The position numbers and the translations under genes were made by a program. Shown here piece after piece: positions 1 through 11,644 of a stretch of 64,000 nt of DNA; position 1 is the first letter of the stretch, and each line of letters starts with the position of its first letter. The notes beneath the pieces were generated by a model that saw only the letters and a program-made list of their open reading frames with translations, was not told where the DNA came from and did no database searches. The DNA comes from Odiellus spinosus (taxonomy: Eukaryota; Arthropoda; Arachnida; Opiliones; Phalangiidae). Location: contig OY987230.1 of NCBI GenBank assembly GCA_963920705.1, positions 7,511,185 through 7,575,184 of the forward strand, given 5' to 3'.

Positions 1-150
1 GAACAACAAGAGCCCGCTGCTGACTATCTAGGCCACTAGCTCGCGCTGGACTTCTCAATGTCGCTACTCTAGTAAATGGTCTTTGTATAAACAAGACGGC
101 TCGATTTGTGTTTAGAACTTCCTGTCTCGGGAGTCAGGCTGTCTGTTAAA

Positions 151-631
151 ATGGAGTCGAAGGTTGACTTCAGCTCGCAAGTTCCGGAAGTGTACGTAGG
201 GAAATTTTAGTGAGGTTCAAAATGGTGTAACTATTTTTTGGGAGTAAAGCGGTGTGTCGATCCGCCGCGATTTACGCCGGGCACTTGTTGTTCGTCGATT
301 TTGCCTACCTTTCATACTTCCCCCCGAAGGGGGTTATTATATACCTCTGGTATTAGGAGTGTTGCGTGAAACTCTTCTACTAATCTACGCGTAGGTAAAT
401 ATATAGGTAGTTAAATTGCCTTAAAAATAAGTGTACTTTAAAAGGTTTATTTATTCACGCGGGACAAAGACACCGATATCATCTTCTACCCCGAACGAGC
501 ACGAATCAATGGAATTCACTATAGAGGAATTTCCCGCCAAAAAGCAACGTTATCTCGTTGCCTCGCTTGCCCCTAATACGATTGGTCAGAAGTTACGCAC
601 CATCCGTGAAATTAGATTGAATAAAGGGTAA
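151..631 (+). other. possible spliced coding segment, unrecognised
   Basis: Two protein-like pieces lie close together. An ATG at 151 in a good context (AAAATGG) opens 19 codons (MESKVDFSSQVPEV...) with a GTACGT donor-like site near 194. A second open frame runs from 431 to 628 and contains residues such as MEFTIEEFPAKKQRYLVAS. It meets a donor-like G|GTAAAG at 627/628 exactly where the frame would otherwise stop. Codon use in the second piece looks coding. I see no convincing acceptor between the two, no known domain and no repeat signature. It could be the 5' part of a gene or chance. Confidence 0.25.
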
Positions 632-1247
632 AGTCGCGGGGTAACGATAGAAGGGCGAAAAGGGAGATTATTGTTAACCAATTCCACTATAACGTTTGAA
701 TGTATCGCGACTTCGTACCAGGACGGAATCATAGCGATTTTGTAAAGGAAAGAACAGCTCTCTTTCTAACCTTTTTTCTTTTTCGCGCAACTTTCCCGGC
801 TTTCTTTTCCTCCCTACGTTATTCTGGGGTTAGAAAAAGCACTCAATAAGAGAGAATAGTGATTGGTCTGTCTTTCCCTTCCCAAAAACGTAGAGCTATA
901 ATTCAATATACGGAAAAAGAGATCCTATTGGTGCAGATCGTGCAGTTCGCGAATCTATACTTTTACTTATACATCATACGAGGGTTAACATTGCGCAACA
1001 AACCTACTTCGCTTTTCGCTAGGCTGCAACCTTTCCTTTGACAAAACTAGAAAAGAAAAAAAGCTAGAAAGTTGACCGACTAAATGAGACTTCATGACGT
1101 CATCGTCGTCGAGAGTCAAATCGAGAAATTCCGATATATCTAGAGCAAATCGATGAGACTCGATTAAATTAATTTATACTCTAGCTTTATCTCGAGTGAG
1201 TAGTGAAGAGATATTAGGTTTATATTTAAAACCTTATTTGGGGGTTA
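632..1247. other. no feature seen
   Basis: AT-rich sequence with only short open frames. I see no repeat relative, RNA gene or splice-bounded frame here. Confidence 0.4.
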
Positions 1248-1401
1248 TTCCCTTTTCGGACGAGACGTAACTAGCCGGTTTAATCAGATTTAACCATGGT
1301 TTATAGAAAATAAACCGAGGTTTATTGAACTGAAAAGGCTATGTAAACCTTGGTTAAATCTGATTAAACCATGGCTAATTACGCATCGTCTGAAGAGGGT
1401 A
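1248..1401. mobile_element. MITE with TTA target duplication, copy 1
   Basis: A 154-bp imperfect foldback. Its ends are inverted copies of T(A/T)CCCTTTTC(A/G)GACGA, followed inward by the inverted pair TTAATCAGATTTAACCATGG / CTGATTAAACCATGG. TTA flanks both ends (1245-1247 and 1402-1404). A second copy at 59448 has the same ends and also TTA on both sides. A 3-bp TTA duplication fits PIF/Harbinger elements; that assignment is inference because no transposase of this type is present. Confidence 0.75.
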
Positions 1402-2080
1402 TTAAGAAATGGTAAATAGTACGATAACTTAAAAGAAAGCCACCCAAATGTTCTGGGTGCATCCGTCTTGTAATGCAAGCCCGCTACGCATTCGCACAAA
1501 TTCCACGGAAAAAATGCGATACGTTGATTATTTCTTATCGATGTCGGTGAAGTTTCGACCTTTCCGGGAAGCTGAGTTGTCAACTCACTCCCATTTCAAG
1601 AGATAGCACGATTGTTACAAACTCACGCGAACTACGCGAATAACACAAAGACAAACGCCAAATGCAATATAAATAGATCACTCAAAGAAGTTAAATTGTG
1701 CGCACAACGCAATACCACTCGTCAACGTAAAGGTTGCTTCAGGTACATAGCTCTCGCACCCAGATCGGCGTTGCCTTAATTAGACTAAGCTAGATTTGGC
1801 CACAAATTACAATTAAATTTGAATTGATTTTTCACGAGTGAAAACAGTTGATTATTATTACCAAAGTTCTAAGCATTATTATAAAATTATAATTTCGTTG
1901 TTTTACGTCACGGTAGCATCTCATTCTCATTGGCTCCTAATTTAACCTGTTATATTTTATACCACGTAAGCTTGTGAAGCTCATAAAACGTGACGTATTC
2001 CCTGCCATAATCAACAGTCCTTAGTAACGTTTTTACAAAAAATACTCTATCAATGTTGCATATCATTTATTATTTCGATA
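1402..2080. other. no feature seen
   Basis: AT-rich. It contains ACGTCACG-like and CGTGACGT-like words about 85 bp apart (near 1905 and 1989) that may be remains of an old inverted element. Nothing else is supportable. Confidence 0.3.
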
Positions 2081-3005
2081 GATATATACTGAATTATAAT
2101 GCGATATTATCCGTTTGCTTAAAAATAGACTATTTATCAATCCAGTTAACTTATCCGAAGATAAAATAACCAAATAATACTCGTGTCTGTTTTTATCCGA
2201 AAATGCCAACTTATCCTTGGATATTATCCGAGTTATACGTACGAATAAGAAATTTTTAAAATCCATTTTCCTCAAAAATAGTAATCAAATTTAAACCTAA
2301 AAGCTTGCAGGGTGACCACTTTTCCCATATTTCCTATTTTTTCCTATATTTTCACCTCCTTCCTATTTTCTCCTATAATTTAATGGCAATTCCTATAATC
2401 TCCTATATTTCTACTCAAAATATCTAGTTAAGGGTAAAGTTATAAATCATACTGTCAGCTGTGGCTGTATAAGTTTATTTTAGCTTAACTGTACATTTTC
2501 CAGTTAAAATAGTCTGTAAAATTTCATACTATTTAAGCAATTTGATCATATTAATACCGTGTTTAAACCGGTGGCGAGAGTTGTGATGCAATAATAAACA
2601 TGGTTCCTACTTTTAATTAATTATTTTCCTATTTTATCCTATATTTTACACTTATTTCTTCCTATTTTATCCTATATTTTACATAAAATGCCTCCTATAT
2701 TTTCCTATAGTTTGCAAAGAAATTTCCTATATAGGATTTTCAAATTTTCAGTGGTCACCCTGCTTGATTTATTGTTTTAGTTATTTGTGAATTTGAATTA
2801 TATTCTTCATTTTACACAAATTCTAAGAAATGTGAAATTCCTTATCCAACGATATACGTTTTATACGAGTAACCTTTTAATAGGTAAAGCTTGAAACTTT
2901 AATCTTCGGATAAACCCAACATCCACTTAACTATTATCTGAATTTACGAATTAAGTTTGTTTATTCTCAAAGAAATCAATCTGAAAATTATCTGAAAAAA
3001 TATGA
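2081..3005 (+). mobile_element. ~450-bp AT-rich repeat, interrupted copy
   Basis: The two flanks 2081-2307 and 2763-3005 together match the reverse complement of 3880-4290 along its whole length. Shared words include AATAGACTATTTATC, AATAATACTCGT and TCTTCGGATAAACCCAACAT. The 4-kb neighbour lacks the 455-bp insert at 2308, so it is the empty form. A truncated relative lies at 61400-61531. Ends and superfamily are not resolved. Confidence 0.6.
2308..2762. mobile_element. inverted-repeat element with CAGGGTGACCACT ends
   Basis: Perfect terminal inverted repeats CAGGGTGACCACT / AGTGGTCACCCTG. CTTG occurs directly outside both ends (2304-2307 and 2763-2766), a short apparent target duplication. 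The interior consists almost entirely of irregular copies of TTCCTATTTTATCCTATATT. Comparison with the uninterrupted relative at 3880-4290 confirms it as an insertion. Terminal CAGGG resembles hAT elements, but the short duplication does not fit neatly. Confidence 0.7.
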
Positions 3006-3184
3006 ATAACGGAAGATGATGTTCATCTAGTCATCGTATTGCTTCGTTTGAAACGTCTCATTTCTTATAATAAGATTAAGATGAAGGATTTTTTATGGTT
3101 ATCACCTGTCCTTTAATGGACCTGAAGCGGTATCACGCTACAAGACTGGAAAAAAAAATCAGAAATCCTAAAGAGTAGCGATAG

Positions 3185-3522
3185 CAGAAGCCGATGAAAC
3201 CCTCCTTTGAAGTCTATTACTCCCTGGTCTTGTCTACTCCTCTCTGTATGGGTTAGTTTCAAAAATCGCGATTCCTACGCCTCCTAACGGTAGATATTTT
3301 CGGAGCGGGAGTTCGTCGAGCGAATATCTCTAGCAGCCTTGGAGTTCGTCAAAAAAACCTCGTCGTTTGTGGAGAGAGAGAATTTCCAATTTTCCGTAGA
3401 CAGGGGGGTATGTAGTAGGACCCCTCCGATCTCGTAAAATTGTGAATTTTACCCATACAGAGAGGAGCGCTATATCGAACATTAGAGTAGTAGACTTCAA
3501 AGGAGGGTTTCATCGGCTTCTG
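3185..3522. mobile_element. 338-bp MITE with 7-bp target duplication, copy 1
   Basis: Ends are long inverted repeats beginning CAGAAGCCGATGAAACCCTC. It is flanked by the exact 7-bp duplication GCGATAG (3178-3184 and 3523-3529). It lies in opposite orientation to near-identical copies at 45960 and 47815. The body has a second inverted arrangement around a GTATGGGT core. A short open frame recurs in the copies but is broken in one, so I do not call it coding. A 7-bp duplication with CA ends suggests a P-like, Dada-like or hAT-like source; unresolved. Confidence 0.85.
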
Positions 3523-3879
3523 GCGATAGGCATATATGGATGGCAAGAAAAGCGACACAATGATCAAATTAAGATATATCCTTGCTAAGGTCGATTGATG
3601 CGGAAAAAATCTTCAACAATAATACTCGTCCGAAAACTCCTTCGGCTAAAAGAGGAGCTATTCCAAATAAAAAAGGGTATTTTCTAGAGAAGAAACTATA
3701 GATGAAAGCGAAAAAAGTCTGCCCTACAGCTAGCCAATAGAGTATAGAGGCTAAGAGTGGGGATGAGATGAGAAAGAAAGATACGAAAATATCACAGCTA
3801 AAGGGATTATGAAATTATTTAGAAGAAATTTAAATACAATAATACATAGATCTCGCAATCGGATCTGTTATTCATATTT

Positions 3880-4290
3880 TTTCAGAAATTTTATTTTCTG
3901 ATTCATTATTTAACCTAATTCGGAGAAAGGTTAAATGGATGTTGGGTTTATCCGAAGATAAACGCTCGAAGCTTTATCTATTAACAAGTTACTCGAATTA
4001 AAACGTATAACGATGGATAAGAAAATTCACATTCTCAGAATTCATGAAAAATATAAGAAATATATTTCAAATTTACTTAGAATTCGAAGAAAATAAATAA
4101 AACAATAAAAAAAATTAAATTTTATTTAATATTTTTGGAGAAAATAGATTTTTAAATTGTTCTTATCTGAACGTATAACAATGATAATTTTCCAGGATAA
4201 GGCCGTTTTACGAGTATTATTTTGTTATTTCATTTTTGGATAAATAGTCTATTTTTAACCAAACGGATAATATCTGATCTATCCAATTAA
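3880..4290 (-). mobile_element. ~400-bp AT-rich repeat, uninterrupted copy
   Basis: Reverse-complement match to 2081-3005 without the 2308-2762 insertion. It carries the same TTATCCGAAGATAAAC, AAAACGTATAACGATGGATAAG and ACGAGTATTATTTTGTTATTTC words. No coding capacity. Confidence 0.6.
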
Positions 4291-4356
4291 TAAAAGTTAT
4301 TAAAATTCCGAGCTTGGATCTCTCCTTGAAATAAAGAACTTGAATTTAAAATTAAA

Positions 4357-4645
4357 CGCGCAACCTGCCACTCAATTCGGACCTTTTCAAATTGATCTCG
4401 CGCCAATCACGTGAATTTCAGTTTCAAGAATTGAAAAAAAAAAAAAAAAATTAACTCGGCTGTTTTTAAATACGTGTGACGTCGGTTTTACTTTTCATTT
4501 CAATATGCAACCATGGAATAACGAAAGAAATCGGCTTTCCCAATTAGGAAAAAATCTATGATGGTCAAAAATGGACCAAATTTAATCAGAATTCGACCAA
4601 AATAGACCAAATTAAAAAATTTAAATCTAACAAAAGTGGACCAAA
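4357..4645 (+). repeat. GACGTCGG repeat, one arm
   Basis: Begins with a CGCGCAACCTG word and TCAATTCGGACC, then a TGACGTCGGTTTTAC block, ATGGAATAACGAAAGAAATCG, and a run of short GACCAAA words. Related arms occur at 13845, 16985, 23965, 41490 and 58655, with reverse-orientation arms at about 22300, 42012 and 58960. Confidence 0.55.
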
Positions 4646-5447
4646 ATTATAAATTCATTTAAATAACATTGAACATTATTTTTTGAACATTTTCACCGAT
4701 TTCATTTGACCTTTTTAAGGATATTGGAATGGTGGTAAAGGGTATGATACAGTGTTGTATCTAAAAAAGAGCGGGCGCGCGCTAGTGCAGAGAGGGATAA
4801 AGAGAGAAGACGGGATAATTGGAGGCAGAAGCGGATAGAGAAGAAGAAAAAATATCTTAAATAAGAGGAACTAGCAACGATATCAGGGGGTAACCTCTCC
4901 CCATCCCTCCTCCGCAACTCTTTACTATAAAGATGCCACAGAGAGAAAAGAGAGCTCTCGATGAGACTTCTATCCGGCGGAGAAAACCGACGCGAAGGAG
5001 GTGGAATGAGCAAAGGCCTAGCTATAGATAATCTTATTTCAATGCAAAAACACGCTAACTCTTTTGGGCTACTAAATAATTTATGCTCGAGTAAAAAAAT
5101 TATATTATACTATGACCTGGAAGCAGGTTTTTGCCGCCTTACATTCTCGCTTGTTTCATGTACAGGTCGAGATTTTGACAAGATAATCCTGCACAAATTT
5201 TTGGTTAATCAGTTAACTATTATTAATTAATAAAATTAGTTAAATATACGCCAGAATACGCCATAATTACTCTATCAAACCCAGGGGGACATAGAATGTC
5301 AAAGCTACTTTGAAAATTGTATATTTATGTTGCTGTTATGGTAACATTTTATATGTATTATGTGTGCAGAAATTCATATTTTGAAAGGTTTTTTTTTTTC
5401 ACGATCTTTCTGAAAATGCTACTCAAATTTCATTGAGACACCAGAGC
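4646..5447. other. no gene seen; fragment of the 8-bp-TSD MITE
   Basis: Mostly unassigned. The stretch 5170-5225 (GATTTTGACAAGATAATC ... GGTTAATCAGTTAACTATTA) resembles one half of the element family at 29136. The rest has no recognisable content. Confidence 0.3.
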
Positions 5448-5664
5448 TGCTTTCATAGGCATTGGAATCGATTTAAACCATTTCAAAACGTTTCGCTTGA
5501 GTCGTGTGAACGGGAAACCGTCTTTTTTGAACTGGTTTCCGAAGCTTTTCGAGAATTCGGATCAAATCGATTCGAGAAAAGACGGTTTCCTGTTCACACG
5601 AGACTAGCGAAACTTTTTGAAACGGTTTAAATCGATTCCAAGGCCTAGTATGAACGCGGCTTTA
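5448..5664. mobile_element. compact foldback copy of the GCTGCGTTCATAC family
   Basis: Left end AGCTGCTTTCATAGGCATTGG and right end CCAAGGCCTAGTATGAACG are inverted copies of each other. The arms continue through GATTTAAACC and TTTCAAAACGTTTCGC. Here both halves are the same end of the family, so the element is nearly a pure palindrome, unlike the asymmetric full copies at 22473, 26909 and 61534. Confidence 0.7.
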
Positions 5665-6597
5665 GAAACACTACGTTACGACGTTATGCGTCTTAAAGCG
5701 AAGCGATAAGCTCAAGAGAACTGGGAGATTCCGCATCATGCGGAGCTGGCTGATGGAGCAGCGTTGAGAAACAAGGTATATAGTGAGTGGGAGATGAGAA
5801 GAGAAGGATAGAAAGACGAAAACGGGTCGATACGTAAGGTTCACGAAGCCTTTATCCTCCTCCTATCCGTCCAGCGTAACCGCCGAGTCAATCTGGCCTG
5901 ACAGAAAGGGGACCGTGGAGATTTTGGCTCGCGAAAAAGGGACCATCTCGGTTGCGACCGCGCTGACAAATGACCCCGGAGAATTTTAAGAAACTTCCTC
6001 GATTTTTAAACGAGGACAAAACTAGGGAAGTCTCCTTCGTGTTTGACGTAAACGTCAAAAGCTTTTTTTGTTGTCAACCCCCCTTCCCCTTGTTTTTACA
6101 TTTAAATAAAAAGCCATTTTCTTTTACGTACTCTTATTTTCCTCCTTTCTCAACAAATAAAATATGGCCTACTCGAATTTGTTCGAGTCTCGATCGATCG
6201 ACTAGCATTTTTTTCAGTTCCATTTGATCGACTCCCCTCGATAACAAAATCCCATTCGAAAAGAAGAGGGTTGTTTTGTTCTTATTACCATTTGATCAGC
6301 AAACGTTTTATTTTTATGTAAGGTTAAGTTATGGTTGCAGTGTTCAAGGGATGTTCAGGACAATTATTTGAAATTCTCGAAAAATAGATTCAAGACAATT
6401 ACGAAAGAATTCCAGGGATTAGAGTTCGGAATTCGTATAACTTTTGTTAATTGAATAAGACCATCGTGAATGTCAATCAGACATTATCCGGTTGCGAAAA
6501 ACATATCCATTTCTTATTCGAGTTAACGTATACCCAAATTTAAAGGCGAACTTTTTATTCATACTCATTGTTGTAGGAAATTGATACGAGTTATTCA
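5665..6597. other. no feature seen
   Basis: Moderately GC-rich at 5690-5960, then AT-rich. Short frames only; no repeat relative recognised inside the window. Confidence 0.35.
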
Positions 6598-6605
6598 TTC
6601 GCCGA

Positions 6606-6993
6606 CAGTAGCGGCGGACGGTTCTTATTTTGGGGGAGGACATTTTTCGTTAAAGAACTTGGAAACAAGTTGCTCAAGACCAATATACCTGATACCACGC
6701 TGAGTGAAGAGTATTGTTAGAAATTAAAAACGTCACCTAGTTTATGAATTGAAGAATTATGTGCCTTTTTTTTCTTGCTAAAGTTCAGCCTGGTAAGGTA
6801 TTGTAAGATAACTCCAAACAGGTTGAGATTATAGACTGATTTTTCTTATAATTCATTGAATTCAATTATATTCTGAGATTAATCAGAGTATTGACTGAAC
6901 AATTTGGGGAGGGACACGTATATTGGTTGTCCCCACCTGGTTTAATTGAGGGGGGACAATGTCCCCATGTCCCCACCCGTTCCGCCGCCACTG
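6606..6993. mobile_element. hAT-like non-autonomous element
   Basis: 388 bp with inverted ends CAGTAGCGGCGGACGG / CCGTTCCGCCGCCACTG and an exact 8-bp target duplication TTCGCCGA (6598-6605 and 6994-7001). CAGTGGCGGCG-type ends with 8-bp duplications are typical of hAT elements. No open frame of interest. Confidence 0.85.
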
Positions 6994-7001
6994 TTCGCCG
7001 A

Positions 7002-7807
7002 TAAGAAACATTCGAAACTCGAGTTTCTTCGCGGATTTTAACCCAAATTAAGATCTCGAAGCTAGAATGTAGTCATTTAGTCAGTTCCTTTCAATTTAGA
7101 TTCAAATATAATTATTATATTTCATTCTACACGAATTTCGAGAAATGTCGTATTTTTATCTAGACGTTATCCGTTAAAATAAATGCGTAATTTTATCTAG
7201 ACGTTATCCGTTGAAATAAATGCGTAAATTGTTTATTAATCGAGCTTAAAATTTTATCCACGGATAATTCGTATCCATTTGATACGCGTATGTTTATATA
7301 ATTTGTGGTTTTATATTAACTTGAACAATTTATCCAAGATTAAAATATCTGGAAAAAGCATTGATATCCGAAGTTATTCATTATCCGATTTCGAGCTCTA
7401 CAAAAATAAAAGCTGCAAAATTTCGCCGCCATAAGAATTCCCAGTGTAACTTCTATCATTTCTTGATATCAAAGCGCTGAAAGATTGAGAGATTTTGTAG
7501 TTTCGGCTTCCCTTTCAAATCTTGAAAACTATATTACCCGGGAATAACGTATATAGAACAAAGTAATTTCCTCGCACGCTTCAACGAAGCTTAATTTACT
7601 ACATACGGCCTTAAATTCTTAGAAAAACCGATTACTGTAATAACATTTACGGTAAGAAATATAATCAAATGGAGAAATTTCGACGTGTTAGCGTTGATAG
7701 GAAAAAAAGCTTGCGCTAAAAAAAAATGAAAAAAAGCCTTCGTAAGCGAGTTTAGATGTTTTCCAAAGAAGAAAGAAAAAAATAAAGCGATTCTGGAAGA
7801 TTTTTCG

Positions 7808-7845
<38 letters not shown>

Positions 7846-7884
7846 GGAGATATCTTCCACGTGTATTTGTCAAATCGAGGACCT
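7002..7884. repeat. AT-rich stretch with a small tandem duplication and poly-A
   Basis: TTATCTAGACGTTATCCGTT occurs twice about 38 bp apart (7157-7232). A homopolymer A run lies at 7813-7841. The short open frame across the poly-T is a homopolymer artefact. No gene recognised. Confidence 0.5.
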
Positions 7885-7888
7885 TTAA

Positions 7889-8182
7889 AGGGATAATGCA
7901 ACCTAACAAGTGATTTTTAACGATTCCTTATCTTTTAAATAGGCCACAATTAAATTTTTTACAAACAAATATTGAACTATAGAAATAAATTTAAATCTTA
8001 CTCGAAAAATAGAATTAGCTGGATTATCGACCAGTGACGTCGGTGGCTCTTATATGAGGAAGACCATGAATTAAAGTTTTAGATTTATTTCTAGTTTAAT
8101 ATTTGTTTGTGAATTACTCGTGGATTAAGCCAAACGATAAGGAATCGATAAAAATCACTTATTGTTAGGTTGCATTCTCCCT
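7889..8182. mobile_element. TTAA-flanked MITE, family A copy
   Basis: Ends AGGGATAATGCAACCTAACA and TGTTAGGTTGCATTCTCCCT are inverted. TTAA lies directly outside both ends (7885-7888 and 8183-8186). Inner sequences ATCGATTCCTTATCGTTTAA and AAATAGGCCTAAT are shared with copies at 21116, 40551 and 57192. TTAA duplications with AG ends fit Kolobok or piggyBac-type transposition; the choice between them is not resolved. Confidence 0.8.
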
Positions 8183-8463
8183 TTAAAGCGAGAACCAGTG
8201 CCCCTAAGCTTTCTGATTCGTTAGCCTTCAGCTGCGTCTTAATGCCTCTATGCTTTCTAATTGGCATAGAAGTTTTTTCCCCTAAGGGGATTTATAGGCT
8301 AGATTCCCGCCATTTTCGACAATATATGGTTTTGTCCTTAAATTACTTCGAAAGTTGTTTAAAAACGTGTTAACTCTGAATGTGTAAAATTTTTATTATA
8401 AGATTTTAATAGTAAGGAAAGGGGAAAAATACATGGAAAAAAAAAGATGGTATCGTCTTTTAA

Positions 8464-8884
8464 AGTGAGGCTGTATCATTAACGAGCCCGGCTATTCTCA
8501 ACCAGGCCTAAGCGAGACTATGAGCGTGCCCGCAATGCCCTACGACGCGCGCAAGGTGAAACGGAAAGCGGAAGCGCGACTAACATCGTACATTTCGGAC
8601 AACCCGAAATCTTTCTTCACGTACGTTGATAGTAAAAGGAAATTGGAGAAGATATTTCAGATTATTTTATCTCTATTCATAATTTGAAATTATCCGCGGG
8701 AAGTCTATGATAAATGAAAATGTAATTGCGAATATTTAACCGATTATTATTAATGATTAACTGATTAACCAAACAATTGTGGATCCCGACCTCTAAGGAA
8801 ATGTAATGATCATGAGGATAATCCTCGTACGAGCCAGTCCCCCTCGAGGGACTTGCGGACCAAAAAAATGGTGACAGCCTCACT
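8464..8884. mobile_element. TTAA-flanked MITE, family B copy
   Basis: Ends AGTGAGGCTGT... and ...GACAGCCTCACT are inverted, with TTAA outside both (8460-8463 and 8885-8888). The terminal word AGTGAG parallels the AGGGAG of families A, C and D. It carries the nested 8-bp-TSD element at 8644-8794. Confidence 0.75.
8644..8794. mobile_element. 8-bp-TSD MITE, decayed copy nested in family B
   Basis: Flanked by the exact 8-bp duplication AAGGAAAT (8636-8643 and 8795-8802). The right end CCCGACCTCT and interior (AATTTGAAATTATCCGCGGG, ATTAACTGATTAACC) match the family at 29136, 29836 and 41841. The left terminus has lost about 20 bp of the expected GGTCGGGGTTTGGACAA. Confidence 0.75.
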
Positions 8885-10073
8885 TTAAGGAAAACAGTTG
8901 GTTCTTGCTTGCTTGTGATGAAATTAAAAAAAGGCTTATTCTAAAATTGGATGAAAGTGGTATGGAAACTTTTACGCCGAATTGCTTATTTGTCTACCAG
9001 CCATAGTTCGCAATGCGCCAAACGAACTGCTTATTGTTTCTAATTTCTCGTTAACGGGTGCAATCTTTTCCCAACAGGCACAACTTTGTTTTCAAATACA
9101 TTAAAGTCTTTTTTATTTTTATGTATTTCTTAGGTAAACGAACGATGAAATAATGCCGAGTCATCCAACATCCAAGTGAAAGAGCCCGCAATCGAGTGGC
9201 TGACGTCGATGGAGCAAGTTCGAACGCGTCTGAAAGACCATTCGCTTAAAAGTATTCAGCCCCTACAATAATCCGAAATTAGGGCTCTAGTATACCTTGC
9301 AAAGGCAAGATGAGTGAGATGATTCACGTTCTGCGTGTGAATTTTTTCCGAATCGAGTGAAGTGTGAACATTCCTGACCAACGCGTTATTTTGGATATTA
9401 TAAACTTGAACAGGATTCATCATAGACCTTCAAAGTGGTAAGTTTTGTGTAAATTCCATATTTGTTTTCCTTTTCTTTTTTTTTTTTCGTGTGAAGACAT
9501 TAGTTTTATCTTGGTTCTTTACTCTCATATATTGAAATTGAATAATTTAATAGCAAAACTAAACAAAGGTTGATAATTAAGTGTAATATGAAGTAATTTG
9601 CGGGGTTCCTTTTACTTCCTTCGCATACATTTTTCTAGTTCGTAATTAATCCGAAGATATAATATTACCAAGTGAAGCCCCTTTTATTTGTATCTGAAAT
9701 TTCTTCTGTCCTAATATTACAATTGCGATACTTAGCACGATACTTTTGTAGAGTTGAACCTTGGATTTTTTCACGCGTAGGCTGATAACTTTTAGAGGTC
9801 TCAATTTTTTTTGGGTCGACAGAGACGATTTTGAAGCCTTATATTAAGTGGATTTTGGGGCCCCCTTTGAAATTTACAGGTAGGCTATAGCTTACTCAGC
9901 CTCCACCTGGCGCCGCCACTATTAATAGACTTCAAAGTAGGATTTCATCCGCATCTGGCTCGATATATTCAAACTGCTCTTCGTAAGTCTTGGGAAAAAC
10001 CACGAAAGTCAGAGTGTGGTGTATTTTCTTCTAGAGATCTTATATCGTAATTCCCCAAAACTTTCTTACGTAG
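8885..10073. other. no gene seen; solitary repeat ends near 9890-9965
   Basis: Mostly unassigned. Positions 9900-9919 (CACCTGGCGCCGCCACT) look like one hAT-like terminus with no partner found. Directly beyond it, TAGACTTCAAAGTAGGATTT is a right-end fragment of the 7-bp-TSD family. Confidence 0.35.
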
Positions 10074-10079
10074 TCTTAC

Positions 10080-10575
10080 CAGGGCTCCCACCAGGTCCCT
10101 AAAATACCTAAAACCCCCTACTTTTTTTTGAGGTTCCTAAACCACCATAAAATCGTGATTTGGTCCCTAAATCACCATAAAATCATGATTTTTTTTTTTT
10201 TTTTTTTTTTTTTGGTCCCTAAATCACCAAATTTCTAGTAAATTTGGTTAAAAGTACCGTCGTCCTATAATATTGAACAAAAATTTCATGCTAAGTCGAA
10301 AAACTGACAGCGAGTAAAACTGACTAAATCAGTATGATATAATATCACGAAAAAATGTGACAAAATTAAAGTCAGATTTGTGATAAAACGCTTTTACAGA
10401 AAAAAAGTACTTTAAAAGTCATTTTGTGAAAATTAAAGATGTAATTTCTTCTTAAATTGGTTCCTATTTGCTCCCTATTTTAAAAATTTTAGTTCCTATT
10501 TCACCCTATTTCTAGCCTGAAAAATCCCCTATTTTCCTATTTTTTTTTTTTTTTAAGATTTTGGTGGGAGCCCTG
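10080..10575. mobile_element. inverted-repeat element with CAGGGCTCCCACC ends
   Basis: Inverted ends CAGGGCTCCCACCA / TGGTGGGAGCCCTG, with TCTTAC immediately outside both (10074-10079 and 10576-10581), a 6-bp apparent duplication. The interior has repeated GGTCCCTAAATCACCAT and TTCCTATTTYRCCCTATTT words, plus a T-run at 10190-10213. It resembles the 2308 element in style (CAGGG ends, CCTAT-rich body) but differs in sequence. Confidence 0.75.
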
Positions 10576-10730
10576 TCTTACGTTTACTAAAATAGATTGT
10601 ATAACTCCTGAAGAGCCTGGGAAACCCGTAGCTAGCCACGCGCCAAAAGAAAAAAGTTCATTCTTTACGTGTTTGGAACAATTTATTCCTTCTGTAAATG
10701 TAGTACCAAAGGTTCATCACATTATTCCAT

Positions 10731-11054
10731 AAAAGTAAACAACGCACCTTAGCTTAATACTATCAGCAAAGGTCCAGGTTAATTTAGGAAACTCTAGCAG
10801 TTGCAGTAGGTGTATATACTGAAATGAAAGCGCCACTCTTTGGAGAAGTTCCGGAGTTGGGGGGAAGACAATATAGCCAAGCACGGCCGCCTAAATTCCA
10901 TCCCTCACTCCCGACTAAAATATCGAGGAAGAGTCTAAATCACTCGAGTCGGACAGGGGTGATGACTTTTTTGACTAGTTTTAAGTGATGGTCTACAGTA
11001 CGTTTACCTGGACCTTTGCTGATTGTATAAAGGTACGATGCGTTGTTTACTTTT
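10731..11054. mobile_element. foldback element, AAAAGTAAACAACGCA ends
   Basis: AAAAGTAAACAACGCACC at the left end is inverted in TGCGTTGTTTACTTTT at the right. A second inverted pair CAGCAAAGGTCCAGGT / ACCTGGACCTTTGCTG lies just inside. 324 bp, non-coding. Target duplication not clear; no other copy seen in the window. Confidence 0.65.
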
Positions 11055-11640
11055 AAAGAATAAATTGATTGACTTTTGGTAGTATCTGTGTATTGTAGAG
11101 TATGTAACACGTATAGTAAAAAATGATCACGATGCGTACTGGAACTTAGTACCGGTATCGTATATTTGCATCTTACACAAAATCCCGCGAGTGGGAAGAT
11201 CCAACGGAATTTTAAAATTGAAATTCCCTTCTTCCCCTTTTAAAAAACAAAATATCAAAGTCGCTTAGAAACCATTTTCTCCATTTCGCGTTCTTTGTCA
11301 GTGTTTATGTTCTCAGAAACATTTTCCTTCAAATTTAGAAATTCTTGGAAAGATCTTCCGTTAATAAATTCAATAGTTGATATTATAAAACTTCACTTTG
11401 TCCAATCTTAAAAAAAAAAGGCAACATCTACCCTAAAATCAGATTCTGCGTAAAAGCAGAATGCAACTTAACAACGAGTGATTTTTTTTTTATTGATTCT
11501 TTATCATTTAAATAGGTCTAATCCAACAGTAAAAAAAAATACAAACAAATATTAAAGTAGAAATCAATTTAAAACTTACCATCAAAATATTCATGGAGAT
11601 GTCCTGAACTCTCCATGACATTGTTCATTGAACAACCTTT
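11055..11640. repeat. unassigned, then family A left-arm fragment
   Basis: 11457-11620 matches the left arm of family A (GCAGAATGCAACTTAACAAC, TTTAAATAGGTCTAATCC, ATTCATGGAGATG). The matching right arm is absent. 11055-11456 has no recognisable content. Confidence 0.5.
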
Positions 11641-11644
11641 CGTT

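Noticed and set aside
7688-7909. 73-codon minus-strand frame
   Set aside because: Dominated by a Phe run translated from the poly-A/T tract at 7813-7841.
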